Below are positions 33,338 to 44,511 of a DNA stretch of 64,000 bases, in pieces (the first letter of the stretch is position 1; each line of letters begins with the position of its first letter). A program made the translations under genes and the position numbers. The notes beneath the pieces were generated by a model. That model saw only the letters and a program-made list of their open reading frames with translations. It searched no databases and was not told the DNA's origin. Origin of the DNA: Trichobilharzia szidati (taxonomy: Eukaryota > Platyhelminthes > Trematoda > Strigeidida > Schistosomatidae); contig OX235277.1 in the NCBI GenBank assembly GCA_944472155.2, positions 27,104,804-27,168,803 on the forward strand, given 5' to 3'.

Positions 33338-33799
33338 AATGCCACTAATTAAAGCATCCCAATTTCATCCAAAAGGTCTGTTGACAGTTGTGGAAAGTTC
33401 CCCTTTTGGTTGATTATGCTGAATATTATCCTCATTTTGTTCCTTCAGGGAATTATTCTCATAGCAGTAAAGGGCAGATAAATGAGTGGAATAGTATGTG
33501 CTTTAAACGCTAGAAAAATAGGAATACTCCACCTAAAGTTAATCGATTAAATGTCCATAGACAATAACTGTTTCCACATGAAATTCGGTGGAGAATGCAT
33601 TCATGTTACAGATTTGTAACTAGGTGATTTATATTTTCGCAAAATCTGCCTCAGCTAGTATTCTTGTTATTTGATTTGCTTGCTTTAGATGAAACTAAAA
33701 ATGTTTTGCAACACCAGTTTTATTAAAGCGAAAAAATAGAGCAAAAGAGAAATTACCGTTCATTTAATTCCAGATAAGCTTATGCCTATGTTTCCGAAT

Positions 33800-34285
33800 A
33801 AGATCCGGATTTTCAACTCCAATGTGAAGTCAGTGCTACTATACGGATCAGAGACTTGCACTGCGCGTCATAAAGAGCATCTCAAACAAACTGTAAACCT
33901 TCATTAACAGTTGTCTTCTCTCAATACTCAAGATCAGATGACCAGAAAAGATCAGCAACAGAGATCTCTGGGAGCGAACCAACCCAGCAGGAACCGATTG
34001 TGAAACAAATAGGCAGGAAGAAATGGAGATGGATTGGCCACACTCTGAGGAAACCATCAAGTGACATCACTAGACAAGCCATTGCTCAAGTGGAACCCGA
34101 AAGGGAAGAGGCGAGTTGGTCGTCCAAGGGTGACTTGGAGGAGGTCATGTGAAGAGGAGATGAAAACGTGTGGGCAGACTTGGAGCCAGGTGAAGACTCT
34201 AGCAGAGAACCGAACGCAATGGAGACGCACGACTGAAGCCCTATGTTCCTTTAGGAATTAAAGGAAACAATAATGATAATATGTT
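33800..34285 (+). mobile_element. RTE-like LINE (family A), 3' end
   Basis: It encodes a KIRIFNSNVKSVLLYGSET-type block, then KKWRWIGHTLRKPSSDIT, a KRRVGRPRVTWRRSCEEEM stretch and ends LAENRTQWRRTTEALCSFRN. It is nearly identical to 1-297 but better preserved, so family A includes relatively recent copies. Confidence 0.75.
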
Positions 34286-34639
34286 TCCTACAAAGTGAGC
34301 ACTGTTTGCTTGAAAAAAAAGGAGTACACCCTTAAAAGCATCTGCAACCTACTAATGATCAATGCACAGTGAAAACTCACAAAAACATTAATACTCTCTG
34401 GACATATAAGGTAATGCAGTAACATTACATTTAACTTTTGATAAAATCATAGACAGTCACATTACAAAAGTCAGCAAATTTGATCAGCAAAATTTATTAC
34501 ATACATGCATACAAATTTGCATATCTTATGCTTACACGATAGTTACAGGGTAATGCATAGAAATAGTTTGTTTATAACAACGTTCAAAGTATATAAATTT
34601 ATTTTTCACTGCCTATATTCATGCAACGAATCAGCTTCA

Positions 34640-34845
34640 TATATTCCTATTTTCATGACTGATATCCTGCAAAGTAAAGAATAATTAGATGTCCATTAGT
34701 ATTGTTTGGTGCTATACAAGGTACAAAATACACTTCAAAAGCAAACTGGAAACAGGTACACGTCCATACTGACGCACACCAACTTCTGAGAAAAATAGAA
34801 GTTAGGTCAAATGTTTGGTTGTGGACATAACAGAGAAATGTTAAC
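34640..34845. repeat. 200-bp inverted repeat, left arm
   Basis: This segment is the reverse complement of 37890-38087 with few differences (shared strings acaggtacacgtcca, cctgcaaagtaaagaataatt). The arms are 3 kb apart. It could be the terminal repeat of an unknown element or two opposite copies of a repeat. Confidence 0.65.
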
Positions 34846-35149
34846 GAGAAGTGTGTTGAGACATATTTAGACGTTGAAAATATATGGAAAAGAAGTTTCT
34901 AACAGAGTTACTTTGTGAAGTGTCCTACGAGATTTTCATTAAATAAAGTTGATTATAACACTAACAACAACAACGGGACAAAGATGAGAGACGTTTTTAT
35001 AACTTTGTGGAGATACAGATTGTAGAATTATACTCCATCAACACACTTGAAGTTTACATAGAAATAAAATATCTGGTAGCATGTTCCATCATCTAGCAGG
35101 GTATGCTTGGCTTGGATTAACACGTACTTACACATCCTGTTTTACTCTT

Positions 35150-35690
35150 ACTTACTTTACTTCGGCTATCTCCTACGGGAGAATGAGCCGGCTTCATGAA
35201 CATCTCGAGTCGTTTGTAAGAGAGTTCATGAAGTTTCATGGGAATTTGGTACGAGTGATGTCCCCAGAATCGCTCGGCCTTTTGTTTGAGAGTGCAGCTC
35301 TAGCCTTTACACAACCAAGTGTGACCTACAAGGCAGTAGGAGTGGAGTAGGGAGTCCACTATCCATTGGCAGCCGGTGACCGGGTTTCGGTTCATACGCC
35401 TTTTTGAATGGGGCCAAACATCCAGGACATCCAACAAGCCCTTTGTCCATACGTCTGCCGGTGAGCTTCATACGCCAGTCGTTGGAGGTTTGGAATCAGG
35501 GTTTAGCCATCTCCCCTAGACTGTCATCCAATGGACAGTCAACCCGGTGAAGAGCGCCGGGCATCTGATGTTTGGTATTTTCTAGCTACAAGTATGAAGC
35601 AGGATGTGAACCTCGTCCGGTTTGGAAGTGTGCAGCAAGATGCATCTGCCTCCTATGCTAGGAGCTGATGTGCCGAAAGTGAACAGTTAG
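35150..35690. repeat. GC-richer repeat-like block, unassigned
   Basis: Compositionally distinct from the surroundings. A short open frame exists at its start but shows no family resemblance. It probably belongs to a LINE 5' or untranslated region; not proven. Confidence 0.3.
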
Positions 35691-36099
35691 TTTGGTCTAA
35701 TAAAAACAAACAACAGGAATTTCGAGGTTACGAAAGTTTCCTTTACTCACAACAAAAGTTCCTCTTCAACAGATTAAGAAATCCACTTTAAAATAAAGGG
35801 TAGATACAGTATTGAATAAAGACAACTGGATGATGGCTACTGTCTGCTGGTAACTATTTACAGGCTACACTTCTCAATTTTAGGACTCTTACTGTTCACA
35901 TGGGATAAGTGAACTGGTGAATATAGTAGCATGTCAGTTACGGTAAATGAAGAGAAATACAAGAACAATGGAGACACCAGCTTTCTCACTGAACATGTTC
36001 CAGCTAGCTTTCCTGACTCACAGTGAACAATAACTTTCTGGAAAACACCACTAAATATGCCAAATGGCAAGAAGAAATTTACTTTACTAACTATTCGCC

Positions 36100-37060
36100 C
36101 CTGTGAAATGTAAGATGCTGCTACAGGACTGGACTACGTCAACTCCTAGCTTAGTGATAGGGAGTGAAGTGATAGAACATGTTGACCACTTCACCTATTT
36201 GGGAAGTTGTATCAGCACCAACGGATTGATTGGCGACGAAATCACAGCACGGATCCAGAAAGCTCGGGCTGCTTTCGCTAACTTACGCCATCTCTGGCGT
36301 AGGCGTGACATCCGGCTGTCAACCAAGGGACGTGTATACTGCTCATCAGTTCGCTCCGTCCTTCTCTATGGCGGTGAGACGTGGCCATTGAGAGCGGAAG
36401 ACATGAAGAGATTGTCTGTTTTTGACCACAGATGTTTACGATCTCTCTCTCTCACGTTAGGTGGTATAATAAGGTAAGTAATGTTGACGTTAGGCGTAGA
36501 GTGTTGGGCAAAGAGGGAAAATCAATCGACGAGGCTATGAAGTTACATAGATTGGGATGGTTAGGCCATGTGCTGCGCATGCCTGACCATCGTCTCCCCC
36601 GACGGGCATTACTAGCTGATATAGGTGCAGGCTGGAAAAGAGTAAGCGGTGGCCAAACAAAAACATGGCATCAATCCATGAAATCCCTGACAGTTAAACT
36701 GGGTCAGGTAGGGAGATGCAAACTTCCGGGTTGGGGCCCTCGGGACTCTAAGAATCAATGGCTGGAGACAATAGGTGAAATGGCTCAAAATCGTTGTCAA
36801 TGGCTTACGCAGATGTATTCAGTCCCTTTAACCTTCATATTCCTTTCTACCATTACTCATTCTGTTTCTCTCTTATACTTATCTAAATTCTATCGATTCT
36901 CTTCTCTCATTTTCCTGTCTACCTTTGTGTGCTATTTGGAACGTGGCAACTCGAACTGCTGCACTTCGGTGCCAAGTTCTATGTTGAATCCAGACAGAGA
37001 CAGAGAGACTTTACTAACTCAATTCCATTTGTTGACGACTGCTAGAACGGCTTTCTCTAA
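36100..37060 (+). mobile_element. RTE-like LINE (family B), best-preserved 3' half
   Basis: Two overlapping frames encode VDHFTYLGSCISTNGLIGDE, an ARAAFANLRHLWRRRDIRLS stretch, SVLLYGGETWPLRAEDMKRL and FDHRCLRSL, then after a frameshift LHRLGWLGHVLRMPDHRLPR, WKRVSGGQTKTWHQSMKSL and QRCQW-type residues. The 3' UTR ends near 37020. It reads like the C-terminal domain of the RTE-type polyprotein. Apart from the frameshift the copy is nearly intact. Confidence 0.75.
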
Positions 37061-37126
37061 CTTCGCTTTCTAGCCATCAGTGCATGGCGCACCAAGCTGA
37101 AGTGTTATATGGCCAAGGAAGCATTT

Positions 37127-37129
<3 letters not shown>

Positions 37130-37174
<45 letters not shown>
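37130..37174. repeat. (TA)n microsatellite
   Basis: About 22 TA units. Confidence 0.9.
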
Positions 37175-37178
<4 letters not shown>

Positions 37179-37889
37179 AAAGTTATATTTCATCTATTTC
37201 ACAAACTGATATTAGTTAGCGCACCCCTGAAAATAAGGGAATATTCAGTAGGACACACTCCCAGCCCCACCGAGAACCAAATGCAGGATTTTTAAGTTGA
37301 GGCAACCCGTTTGAACATTCAGTCGGAGATACAGGATTCAACGGCCTACGAATTCTAGCTTCTACCAACTAGCAATGTGCAGCGCCACCACCACAATGTG
37401 TGTATCTGTTCTTGCACCTTAACGACTATTCACTAATACTGCATTGGTGATTGTCCAGTAGTTCTTTATTTTGAAGTAGACTACCAGTGACAAACTACGC
37501 ATCATATTTATACGACATGCTCGTATACGAGCATTTTATAGAATCATAGCTAGTCAATATTTTTATTTTGATGTGCTTCTAAGAGGCATTTACTTGTCTA
37601 TTATTAAATAATCAAGATGTCTTCTTAAATGAACAGGGACTGAATTTTTGAGTATTATGGCATAGAGTTATTGGCACAGCGCGTGAAAATGAGGACAAAG
37701 TGAGGAGGGATGAATACATACAACTACATAGCTGGATACAGATTTTTCCCTATTGATGATTTAGTTCAGTGCCCATTATAAATTAGCTTATACATATTCA
37801 CCATTCTCCAATTTACAAATACTGGGTAGTGTCAGGTCACGAATTATCATTAACAATTGCTTACAACCTGCACTAATACGGGTTAAATT

Positions 37890-38087
37890 TATGAATTTAC
37901 GTCCACAAACAAACATTTAGCCTGACTTCTATTTTCCTCAGAAGTTGGTGTGCGTCAGTGTGGACGTGTACCTGTTTCCAGTTCTCTTTTGAAGTGTATT
38001 TTTTTACCTTGTATAGCATCAAACAATACTAATGGACGTCTTAATTATTCTTTACTTTGCAGGATATAAGTCATGAAAATAGGAATA
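37890..38087. repeat. 200-bp inverted repeat, right arm
   Basis: Reverse complement of 34640-34845, as described for that arm. Confidence 0.65.
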
Positions 38088-38099
38088 TATGACGGCAAT

Positions 38100-41000
38100 T
38101 AAGAGCATGGAATAAATTTACATACGTCGAACGTCGTAAAGATCGTTACTTCTGGTGATTAATCACCTTAATTAGGGACATAATAAATTCCCGTCCTAGA
38201 TGAGATTACTCCAACCTTTACTTCTCCAAAGAATAGGGAATTAGTCAAAAAAACTACATCAGTATAAATAACACATAAGAGATGAAATCTGACATTTTAT
38301 GGGAGTAAATGTTATGAAAACCTCTCACCATGAGACAGAAATTAAAATCCCGCTTTTAACAGGAACCTTGTCAACTGAATAGTATAGCTCAAAATAACTT
38401 GGTTTTGCTGAATAGCATGACTGAAAGACATATGTCAATTTAAGTGAATCAACCAATTAGACATACAACATCCTTTTTATGTGTCAGTAAAACTAGCTAG
38501 CTTGTTCCAATAACCTATATCTTCCTACTGGGCTTGTGTAAAACTTTTAGTTTATTTGCTATCTCTCTTCTTATTGTTGTGGAGTGGCCCTAGATTTTCG
38601 GGTGGTCATTTCCGAGACCTGCGACGTCTCTCACAAATCTCTCTCCCAATGGGAATATGTCTATTAACGGTAACCTACTTGAAATAAATTAGGTGAGGGA
38701 GCCAGTGTAACCCACAGAGATAGTACCATATTGCTCAATATAGTCAATAATACGATCCAACATATCCAATATCTTTTTACGAGCTAGTATAAACCAATTT
38801 GATTTCTTTGCGCTCGCCTCTTGATTGTAAGGTAGAGGTTCCTGATCTTTGGTAAACGTCTGTGTAGCTCGTCCCGCCACTCGACTGTCGTAGCTTTGGT
38901 TGACTCCAACGATGGGTTCACCCGCCTCAATACACTGCTGCTACAGATGAGGGGCCACTTTTCCACAACCCATCTCATTTCACTTGTTTTCCCTTTTGGG
39001 TGGTCAAGTGCTCTATGCTAAATTTCTGGCAGTCAGCACGGAATCCCTCTTTGGAAGCAGTGTAGAAAAAGCCTGTTATTCACCGGAAACCCTTTATAGA
39101 TTCAAAGAATTTCAGGCCTGACTAGCACGAACAGTCTTTGCGAATGCTTAGCGTGCTATCTTTCAGTGATGAAGTGTTGGCCAGGAAGGATGAATTCAAC
39201 AGTAGTAATAGGCGACTTATCTCCGTACCGTTGGATCAAATCACCTACAGGTTGAATTGTGTGGGCCTTACAGGAGATTATATCGCCTAGTGGGGAATCC
39301 CACAACTATGAGTCACACTAAACTCACAACAAGATTCGAAATAAGCTCAGCTGTGACCACCAATGTGAGTTACTAGCCGCTCGTGAGATTTAGTAGAGCC
39401 ACTCAGATCATGTTTCACGTGAGAGGCACCTTTCAAACCAAAAGATGAGATCTAACTGGTAACTCAGGTTTGGCAACCAGTAATGCAAGTCAGAAGTACT
39501 TGTGTGCTGTATCAGTGGCTGCCCTTAGTGCTGGAAATGGGCAGGGTGGTGGCAGCCAGTGTCTATAGTCTACCTCACCCACTACATTTTCACAGTCAGC
39601 ACTCCACTACCTGTGGCATTTAAATCCGCATAGACAAAAGCTCTAAGTGAAGAATGTTATGCGGCTAGAGATAATATGGGCAGTAGCACACTATGCTATA
39701 AAAATAAGTCTGGACCTCCACTGTAATAGCTGAGAAATGCGGTGTCAGGACATTATCCATCATCATCGAGCAAGATAACTGTACGGTGAGAAAAATTAAC
39801 AATCGCCATTATATAGAATCCAGAGGCAAAATCTGTGCCCTCAAATCTCTCACCATCTGTTGTCACTCCGGAATAGATTGACATAACTCAGCATCAGATA
39901 CTATGAAATGTTCATGGATGGGGTGGCAGTTGACAAGAATAGCTGAGAGGAGGGGGTGGTAGATGGGCTGCAGCTTACGTAAGCAGCAAGTTCCCCGTAT
40001 ATTAAGCCGACAATGCAATATTAGCTGCAGACAATATCAGGTTCCTGAATGGAAGCTGTTACCGATCCCGAAAATGTCAAGTGACGTTCGAGCTACCATT
40101 AGTCGAATCAATACTTATGGTCGTGGAGATTTGACTAGGATATTATCTCTAATGACATGACTGGACCATCACTCGGCATTTGTGAGAAGCACAGCAATTG
40201 GGGAGCTGACGATAGAGAGCTGTTGGCTGCAATCATAGCTTCACGATAGACACGCTGCTGAGGACGAACAGTAAACTCGCCCGGCCAGAATATCATCTCA
40301 AGAGGGAATAGCTATTCATGAAAAGTGTACAATTAATGCCATCGTTAGGTAGCGGCGACCACGCAGCATTATTGGTTAACATATAATGATATATTTATTC
40401 CCATCTATGCAGGACATACCAATTTCACTAGCATGGATAAGTACTATTTAGATTACATAAATTTGGTTTATGGTGAAATTACATGGTTGGTGACCATTTT
40501 ATGGCTGGACTAATCCGGCTGAAATTTCACTTTGTAAACTTATTTTGTCGATACGTTTTAATGAAAGTGTGCTACATGTTTTTTGGATTGATAGGAATTC
40601 TCATTTCCAGACCAGTTATGTTGGTGTCCACGTCATGCGATTGGACAGCACCGCATCCTTAGCATATTTGTCGCGATGGGTAGTGTTTCAGGCGGACTGT
40701 GTCAAAACATCGCTATGATGAGCAAGATGGGATATTTTCAGGGTAATGTCATCTACACAAATTTAGAAGCTGCGTCTTTCGGCATAGTACCATTCAACGA
40801 AGACTTCACATCTCAGGATATCAACGCAGCCTATTTTCGTATGAAGAACAGTACTGTTTGGTGACTCTAAGGTAAAGCAGCCCAAAACGCAAATTCCTAA
40901 TGAGCACGCTTAAATTTCCAGACTGAATCCACAATACTGTTTGAAACAAACCCAATGTTATGACATATTACGCCTATTATTCTCATTTTTACTTCCAAAA

Positions 41001-41170
41001 TTTTTGATTTGATACCGTAAATGTGGACAAATTCCTGTGGTAAATTTATATTTTGAGTAAATCAGATGGAATATTGTGACAGATGCTGACAATTCTACCC
41101 TGTTTTATAAATGCTGTTCCTGAAATTTAAGATCACTGTTAGACTTTAATGACGCCTCCTCAATCCTGCT
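38100..41170. other. Repeat-like block without recognised gene
   Basis: Moderately GC-rich from 38560 to 40340 with broken frames, for example a minus-strand VEWRDELHRRLPKIRNLY stretch near 38800-38880. It looks like a decayed retroelement of a family not otherwise seen here. A 62-codon plus frame at 40676-40864 is unassigned. Confidence 0.35.
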
Positions 41171-41176
41171 TGGCCT

Positions 41177-41528
41177 TTTAGAGGGCAGTAGGTATCGAAC
41201 GTTCGCGAGTTGTACGGATTATACTAACGCAAGATCTTATACCAACAACCACTATAGTGTTCGTTCTTCGAGTACCAAATGGTAAAGCAAAAGACCGGAT
41301 TTTGTCGTCCAAATACGATATATATTTTGGGACCAAATCGCGGGTAGGAATGAATGCTTAGCTAGCTAGTAATCGTGCACGCACGTGACACGACGGAGCA
41401 CCAAATGGCGGGGATGCTTGACCGTAAGCCTTCAGCTAAACAAGTCGACTTAAACAGTGATGGTCAGCATCCAATGTTGAGTGATGATTGCTGTGGTTAA
41501 TAATTTTGGGGAATTATTTACCCCTACA
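41177..41528 (-). repeat. 3' LTR of the CsRn1-type element
   Basis: 352 bp, identical to the 5' LTR except one base near its element-sense start (TGTAGGGG instead of TGTAGCGG). Confidence 0.92.
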
Positions 41529-41546
41529 GCTCACTCCCCCCCTAGT
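41529..41546 (-). promoter_or_regulatory. Polypurine-tract candidate
   Basis: Immediately before the 3' LTR the minus strand reads AGGGGGGGAGTGAGC, a purine-rich tract in the position of the plus-strand primer. Confidence 0.6.
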
Positions 41547-41988
41547 GGGTTTGTGAGGACCCTAAGACATGACCAGCCGGAAGTAAAAAAATCTCGATGG
41601 TTCCCTGATGGGTGAAAAAAATCTTCCGAGCGGCTTGATCGAGAGCCTGCTGGTCTGTCTGCCTATGCTAATAGGGTGTCTGTACATAGCTTCCTCAATG
41701 TTGTTCGTTGGATCCCGTGCTTCGTTTGTTTCCTGTCCAGTGCCCGTTGCACCTGGAAAAGAAAACAAGAATGCTGAGAACCTTGTCAAGAAAAATGTAC
41801 CAAATAAGCGTTTTTTTTTACCAAAAAAAAAAAATATGACATGCATCTACTATACAGTAAAATAATGTAAAGTTCAAAATATCGGGAAAAAAATATACAT
41901 CTAATTTAATTTTATGTACGGTTATAGGAAAAATATCATTTACTTGTGTTAAATGACGCAACATAAAAAAAATTGATGTGTCACTCAG

Positions 41989-43275
41989 TTATGTGAAATA
42001 GGTGTGAAGGTATTCTGGGAATCTAACGTGACGTCCAGAACGCGTTTTCTTAGAGTGATCGACCGAAGTGGGCAGTGGGCGAATGCCCTGACAGTCAATA
42101 GTGTGACCCAGAAAATCGAGTGAGTCAACGCCTATTTGACACTTCTGTATATTGATGGTAACACCATGTTGGCGTAACCTTTCAAATGCCAAGTCCAAGT
42201 GTCTAAGGTGAGTTTCCTTATCTGGACTGGCAATGAGGCAGTCGTCTAAGTATGCGTATACAAAGTCGAGACCGCGAAATACTTCATTGATGAAGCGTTG
42301 AAATGTTTGGGCCGCATTCCGGAGGCCGAATGGCATACGTAGAAATTCGAAAAGTCCGAAAGGCGTAATGATAGCCGTTTTCGGGATATCTTCCATTGCC
42401 ATCGGGATTTGGTTATATGCTTTAACCAAGTCGATTTTGGAGAATATGGATGCTCCAGATAACGTTGCCGTCAAGTCGTGTATGTGAGGCAAAGGGTAGC
42501 AATCAGGAGTTGTTTTGGCGTTCACTCGCCGGTAATCACCAGTGGGTCGCCAATCGTTGCTATCCTTTTTCGGTACCATATGCAATGGGGATGCCCATGG
42601 ACTATTAGATGGCCGAATGATGCCAAGGGTGAGCATATGATCGAATTCGTTTCTGGCAATTCTCAGTTTCTCAGGGGCCAGTCGTCGTGCTTTAGATGTC
42701 ACGGGCTGTCCTGAGGTTATGATGTGGTGCATAACATTGCTGGTTATGCCCGGGAGATCGTTAGATGGGCAATTGAGTTCCGGACATTTGTCAACAATCG
42801 GTTGAAAAGTTGGATCGAGGATTGCTTTCATCTTAACGATTGACAAGCTGGGGCCTACGTAAGTTATGCCTTTGATAGACAGACTAGTAGTGTTGTCAAT
42901 TAGTCGTTTACGGCGGACGTCTACGAGTAAATCATGATGATTAAGTAGGTCCGTGCCAATGATGGGCATTGTGACGTCAGCGATTAGGAAAATCCACTGA
43001 ATAGGTTTGCGTAAACCTACGTTCAGATAGACGTATTTCCGACCAAAGGTTGCAATTGGTTTTCCATTTGCAGCCTGTAGGTTGAAGTTAGGATCCTTCT
43101 GTCGATCTGCTGCTGTAGCAGGAAGGACGCTGACTTCGGCGCCTGTGTCGACTAGATATCTAGTCTGGCTAATTACATCATGGATGTAAAGTAAGCGGCT
43201 AGTGCCACCGGCGACGGTTGCCGCTAAGGCGTGCCGGCGGGATAGTTTCCCACAGACTTGGAGGCTTTGTCGAAA
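41989..43275 (-). CDS. pol: pol remnant: protease and RT fused to a Pol-tail-like end
   Basis: Open from 43275 in the -1 frame relative to gag. It has protease with [15 protein letters not shown] and a second conserved block ending IIGTDLL, then [90 protein letters not shown], catalytic [10 protein letters not shown] and [14 protein letters not shown]. It then passes in frame into [20 protein letters not shown] and stops. TRSGR..RFP is the usual extreme C-terminus of Pol in this clade, so connection domain, RNase H and integrase are deleted without breaking the frame. Confidence 0.85.
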   Translation of the reverse strand, partial: FRQSLQVCGKLSRRHALAATVAGGTSRLLYIHDVISQTRYLVDTGAEVSVLPATAADRQKDPNFNLQAANGKPIATFGRKYVYLNVGLRKPIQWIFLIADVTMPIIGTDLLNHHDLLVDVRRKRLIDNTTSLSIKGITYVGPSLSIVKMKAILDPTFQPIVDKCPELNCPSNDLPGITSNVMHHIITSGQPVTSKARRLAPEKLRIARNEFDHMLTLGIIRPSNSPWASPLHMVPKKDSNDWRPTGDYRRVNAKTTPDCYPLPHIHDLTATLSGASIFSKIDLVKAYNQIPMAMEDIPKTAIITPFGLFEFLRMPFGLRNAAQTFQRFINEVFRGLDFVYAYLDDCLIASPDKETHLRHLDLAFERLRQHGVTINIQKCQIGVDSLDFLGHTIDCQGIRPLPTSVDHSKKTRSGRHVRFPEYLHTYFT

Positions 43276-44042
43276 TCACAAGGTTTTCGACAACATTTCG
43301 CTTCCTTGCCATAGGTGTTGTGATACCAACACCAGTCAGGATTTTTGACAGAACGTGTGTTGGACTTAGATCGTCCACGTGCGTTTTGCCGTTGAGGGGA
43401 TTTAGAACGACGGTTTGAGGAATTGCTAGGCTTGTTTGACCTAAGCATCTGCTGGACGGAGTTGATTAACTCTATCATTGCAGAATCCTTCTTCGAAGTC
43501 TGTTCGGTAACAGAGTATACTTCGGTGACTGGCCGTTTCGTTATCTCTAGAATTCTATCTGCAGAGACAGCTAAATCATCTATGAGAACACCCTGAAGTG
43601 TCACAAGTACAGTCTGAACTGACTGTGGCAGTTTGGATAAAAATAGTTCTCTAAACAGTCCTTCATCGAACTGACTTTGGCCAATGATCTCTTTCATTCT
43701 TGCCAGCATGCTCACGGCTGACTGATCTCCTAACTCGATGTTACGAAATAACTCATCCAGACGTTGTCGATCTGTGAGAACGTTTCTCTTGAGGATGGAT
43801 GCTTTTAGCAACTCGTACGAGTTACTTACCGACATCTGCAGAGTTACGCACTTGCTGAATTCCCGCGGCAGGGCGTGAATAACTGCAAGGAACTGTGAAC
43901 GTTGATCAGTTATGCCATGTTCACAAAAATCAGACTCAGCAATCTGAAACCACGTTTCAGCATTATCTGGCCAATATGGTACTAGCTGGATTGTTTTGGC
44001 GGTTGAGCGAATCTGAATAACCTTGGGGCTAGGATCACTCAT
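43224..44042 (-). CDS. gag: gag of the LTR element (272 aa)
   Basis: The start is taken at [16 protein letters not shown]; an upstream in-frame codon adds 15 hydrophobic residues that I consider leader noise. The capsid-like part contains [19 protein letters not shown] and [18 protein letters not shown], both typical of the gag of CsRn1-related elements. Near the C-terminus [18 protein letters not shown] gives the CHHC-style nucleocapsid motif of this clade instead of the usual CCHC knuckle. The frame is intact and ends at TAG 43224, overlapping pol by 52 bp. Confidence 0.88.
   Translation of the reverse strand: MSDPSPKVIQIRSTAKTIQLVPYWPDNAETWFQIAESDFCEHGITDQRSQFLAVIHALPREFSKCVTLQMSVSNSYELLKASILKRNVLTDRQRLDELFRNIELGDQSAVSMLARMKEIIGQSQFDEGLFRELFLSKLPQSVQTVLVTLQGVLIDDLAVSADRILEITKRPVTEVYSVTEQTSKKDSAMIELINSVQQMLRSNKPSNSSNRRSKSPQRQNARGRSKSNTRSVKNPDWCWYHNTYGKEAKCCRKPCDFDKASKSVGNYPAGTP
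43245..43251 (-). promoter_or_regulatory. -1 frameshift slippery heptamer GGGAAAC
   Basis: In gag frame the bases read GTG GGA AAC, so the heptamer has the X XXY YYZ register. It lies inside the 52-bp gag/pol overlap, and pol is in the -1 frame. About eight bases downstream GCCGGC can pair with GCCGGT across a GC-rich stretch, a possible stimulatory stem. It fits a programmed -1 shift for Gag-Pol. Confidence 0.6.
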
Positions 44043-44137
44043 GACGAAAAGTATGCCGATAACAATATAGTACAAGAATAAACACAAAAAGGAACGAACT
44101 CACCGGGTTTATCTGCGTGTGAATTGAAGATGAAGTT

Positions 44138-44155
44138 CGTGGTAGGGCTCACCAG
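44138..44155 (-). promoter_or_regulatory. Primer-binding-site candidate
   Basis: Directly after the 5' LTR the minus strand reads CTGGTGAGCCCTACC. The TGG complements the CCA end of a tRNA, as expected for a primer-binding site. I do not assign the tRNA. Confidence 0.55.
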
Positions 44156-44507
44156 TTTAGAGGGCAGTAGGTATCGAACGTTCGCGAGTTGTACGGATTA
44201 TACTAACGCAAGATCTTATACCAACAACCACTATAGTGTTCGTTCTTCGAGTACCAAATGGTAAAGCAAAAGACCGGATTTTGTCGTCCAAATACGATAT
44301 ATATTTTGGGACCAAATCGCGGGTAGGAATGAATGCTTAGCTAGCTAGTAATCGTGCACGCACGTGACACGACGGAGCACCAAATGGCGGGGATGCTTGA
44401 CCGTAAGCCTTCAGCTAAACAAGTCGACTTAAACAGTGATGGTCAGCATCCAATGTTGAGTGATGATTGCTGTGGTTAATAATTTTGGGGAATTATTTAC
44501 CGCTACA
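44156..44507 (-). repeat. 5' LTR of the CsRn1-type element
   Basis: 352 bp. It begins (element sense) TGTAGCGGTAAATAATTCC and ends CTGCCCTCTAAA. This end adjoins the primer-binding region. Confidence 0.92.
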
Positions 44508-44511
44508 GCCT

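Larger units (their letters stand above)
41177..44507 (-). mobile_element. CsRn1-type Ty3/gypsy LTR retrotransposon, internally deleted
   Basis: Complete 3331-bp element on the minus strand. The two 352-bp LTRs (TGTAG..CTAAA in element orientation) are flanked by the target duplication GCCT at 41173-41176 and 44508-44511. The LTRs differ at one base that I can see (41523 C versus 44502 G), so it is very young. Inside are gag, protease and RT up to the FLGHTID block. RNase H and integrase are absent. Full-length relatives are about 5 kb. It probably needs proteins from an intact relative to move. Confidence 0.92.

Noticed and set aside
35081..35350. An 89-codon plus-strand ORF as a host exon
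   Set aside because: It lies in a GC-richer repeat-like block, with no family resemblance and no splice-supported partners.
40676..40864. A 62-codon ORF as a gene
   Set aside because: No recognisable motif, no splice context, and it sits in a repeat-like block.
41562..41846. A 94-codon minus-strand frame downstream of pol as an accessory LTR-element gene
   Set aside because: It starts in homopolymer runs, resembles nothing I know, and lies in the residual region between the deletion and the 3' LTR.
41177..44507. An endogenous virus
   Set aside because: There is no envelope-like frame. gag with a CHHC motif and the RT place it among CsRn1-type retrotransposons.
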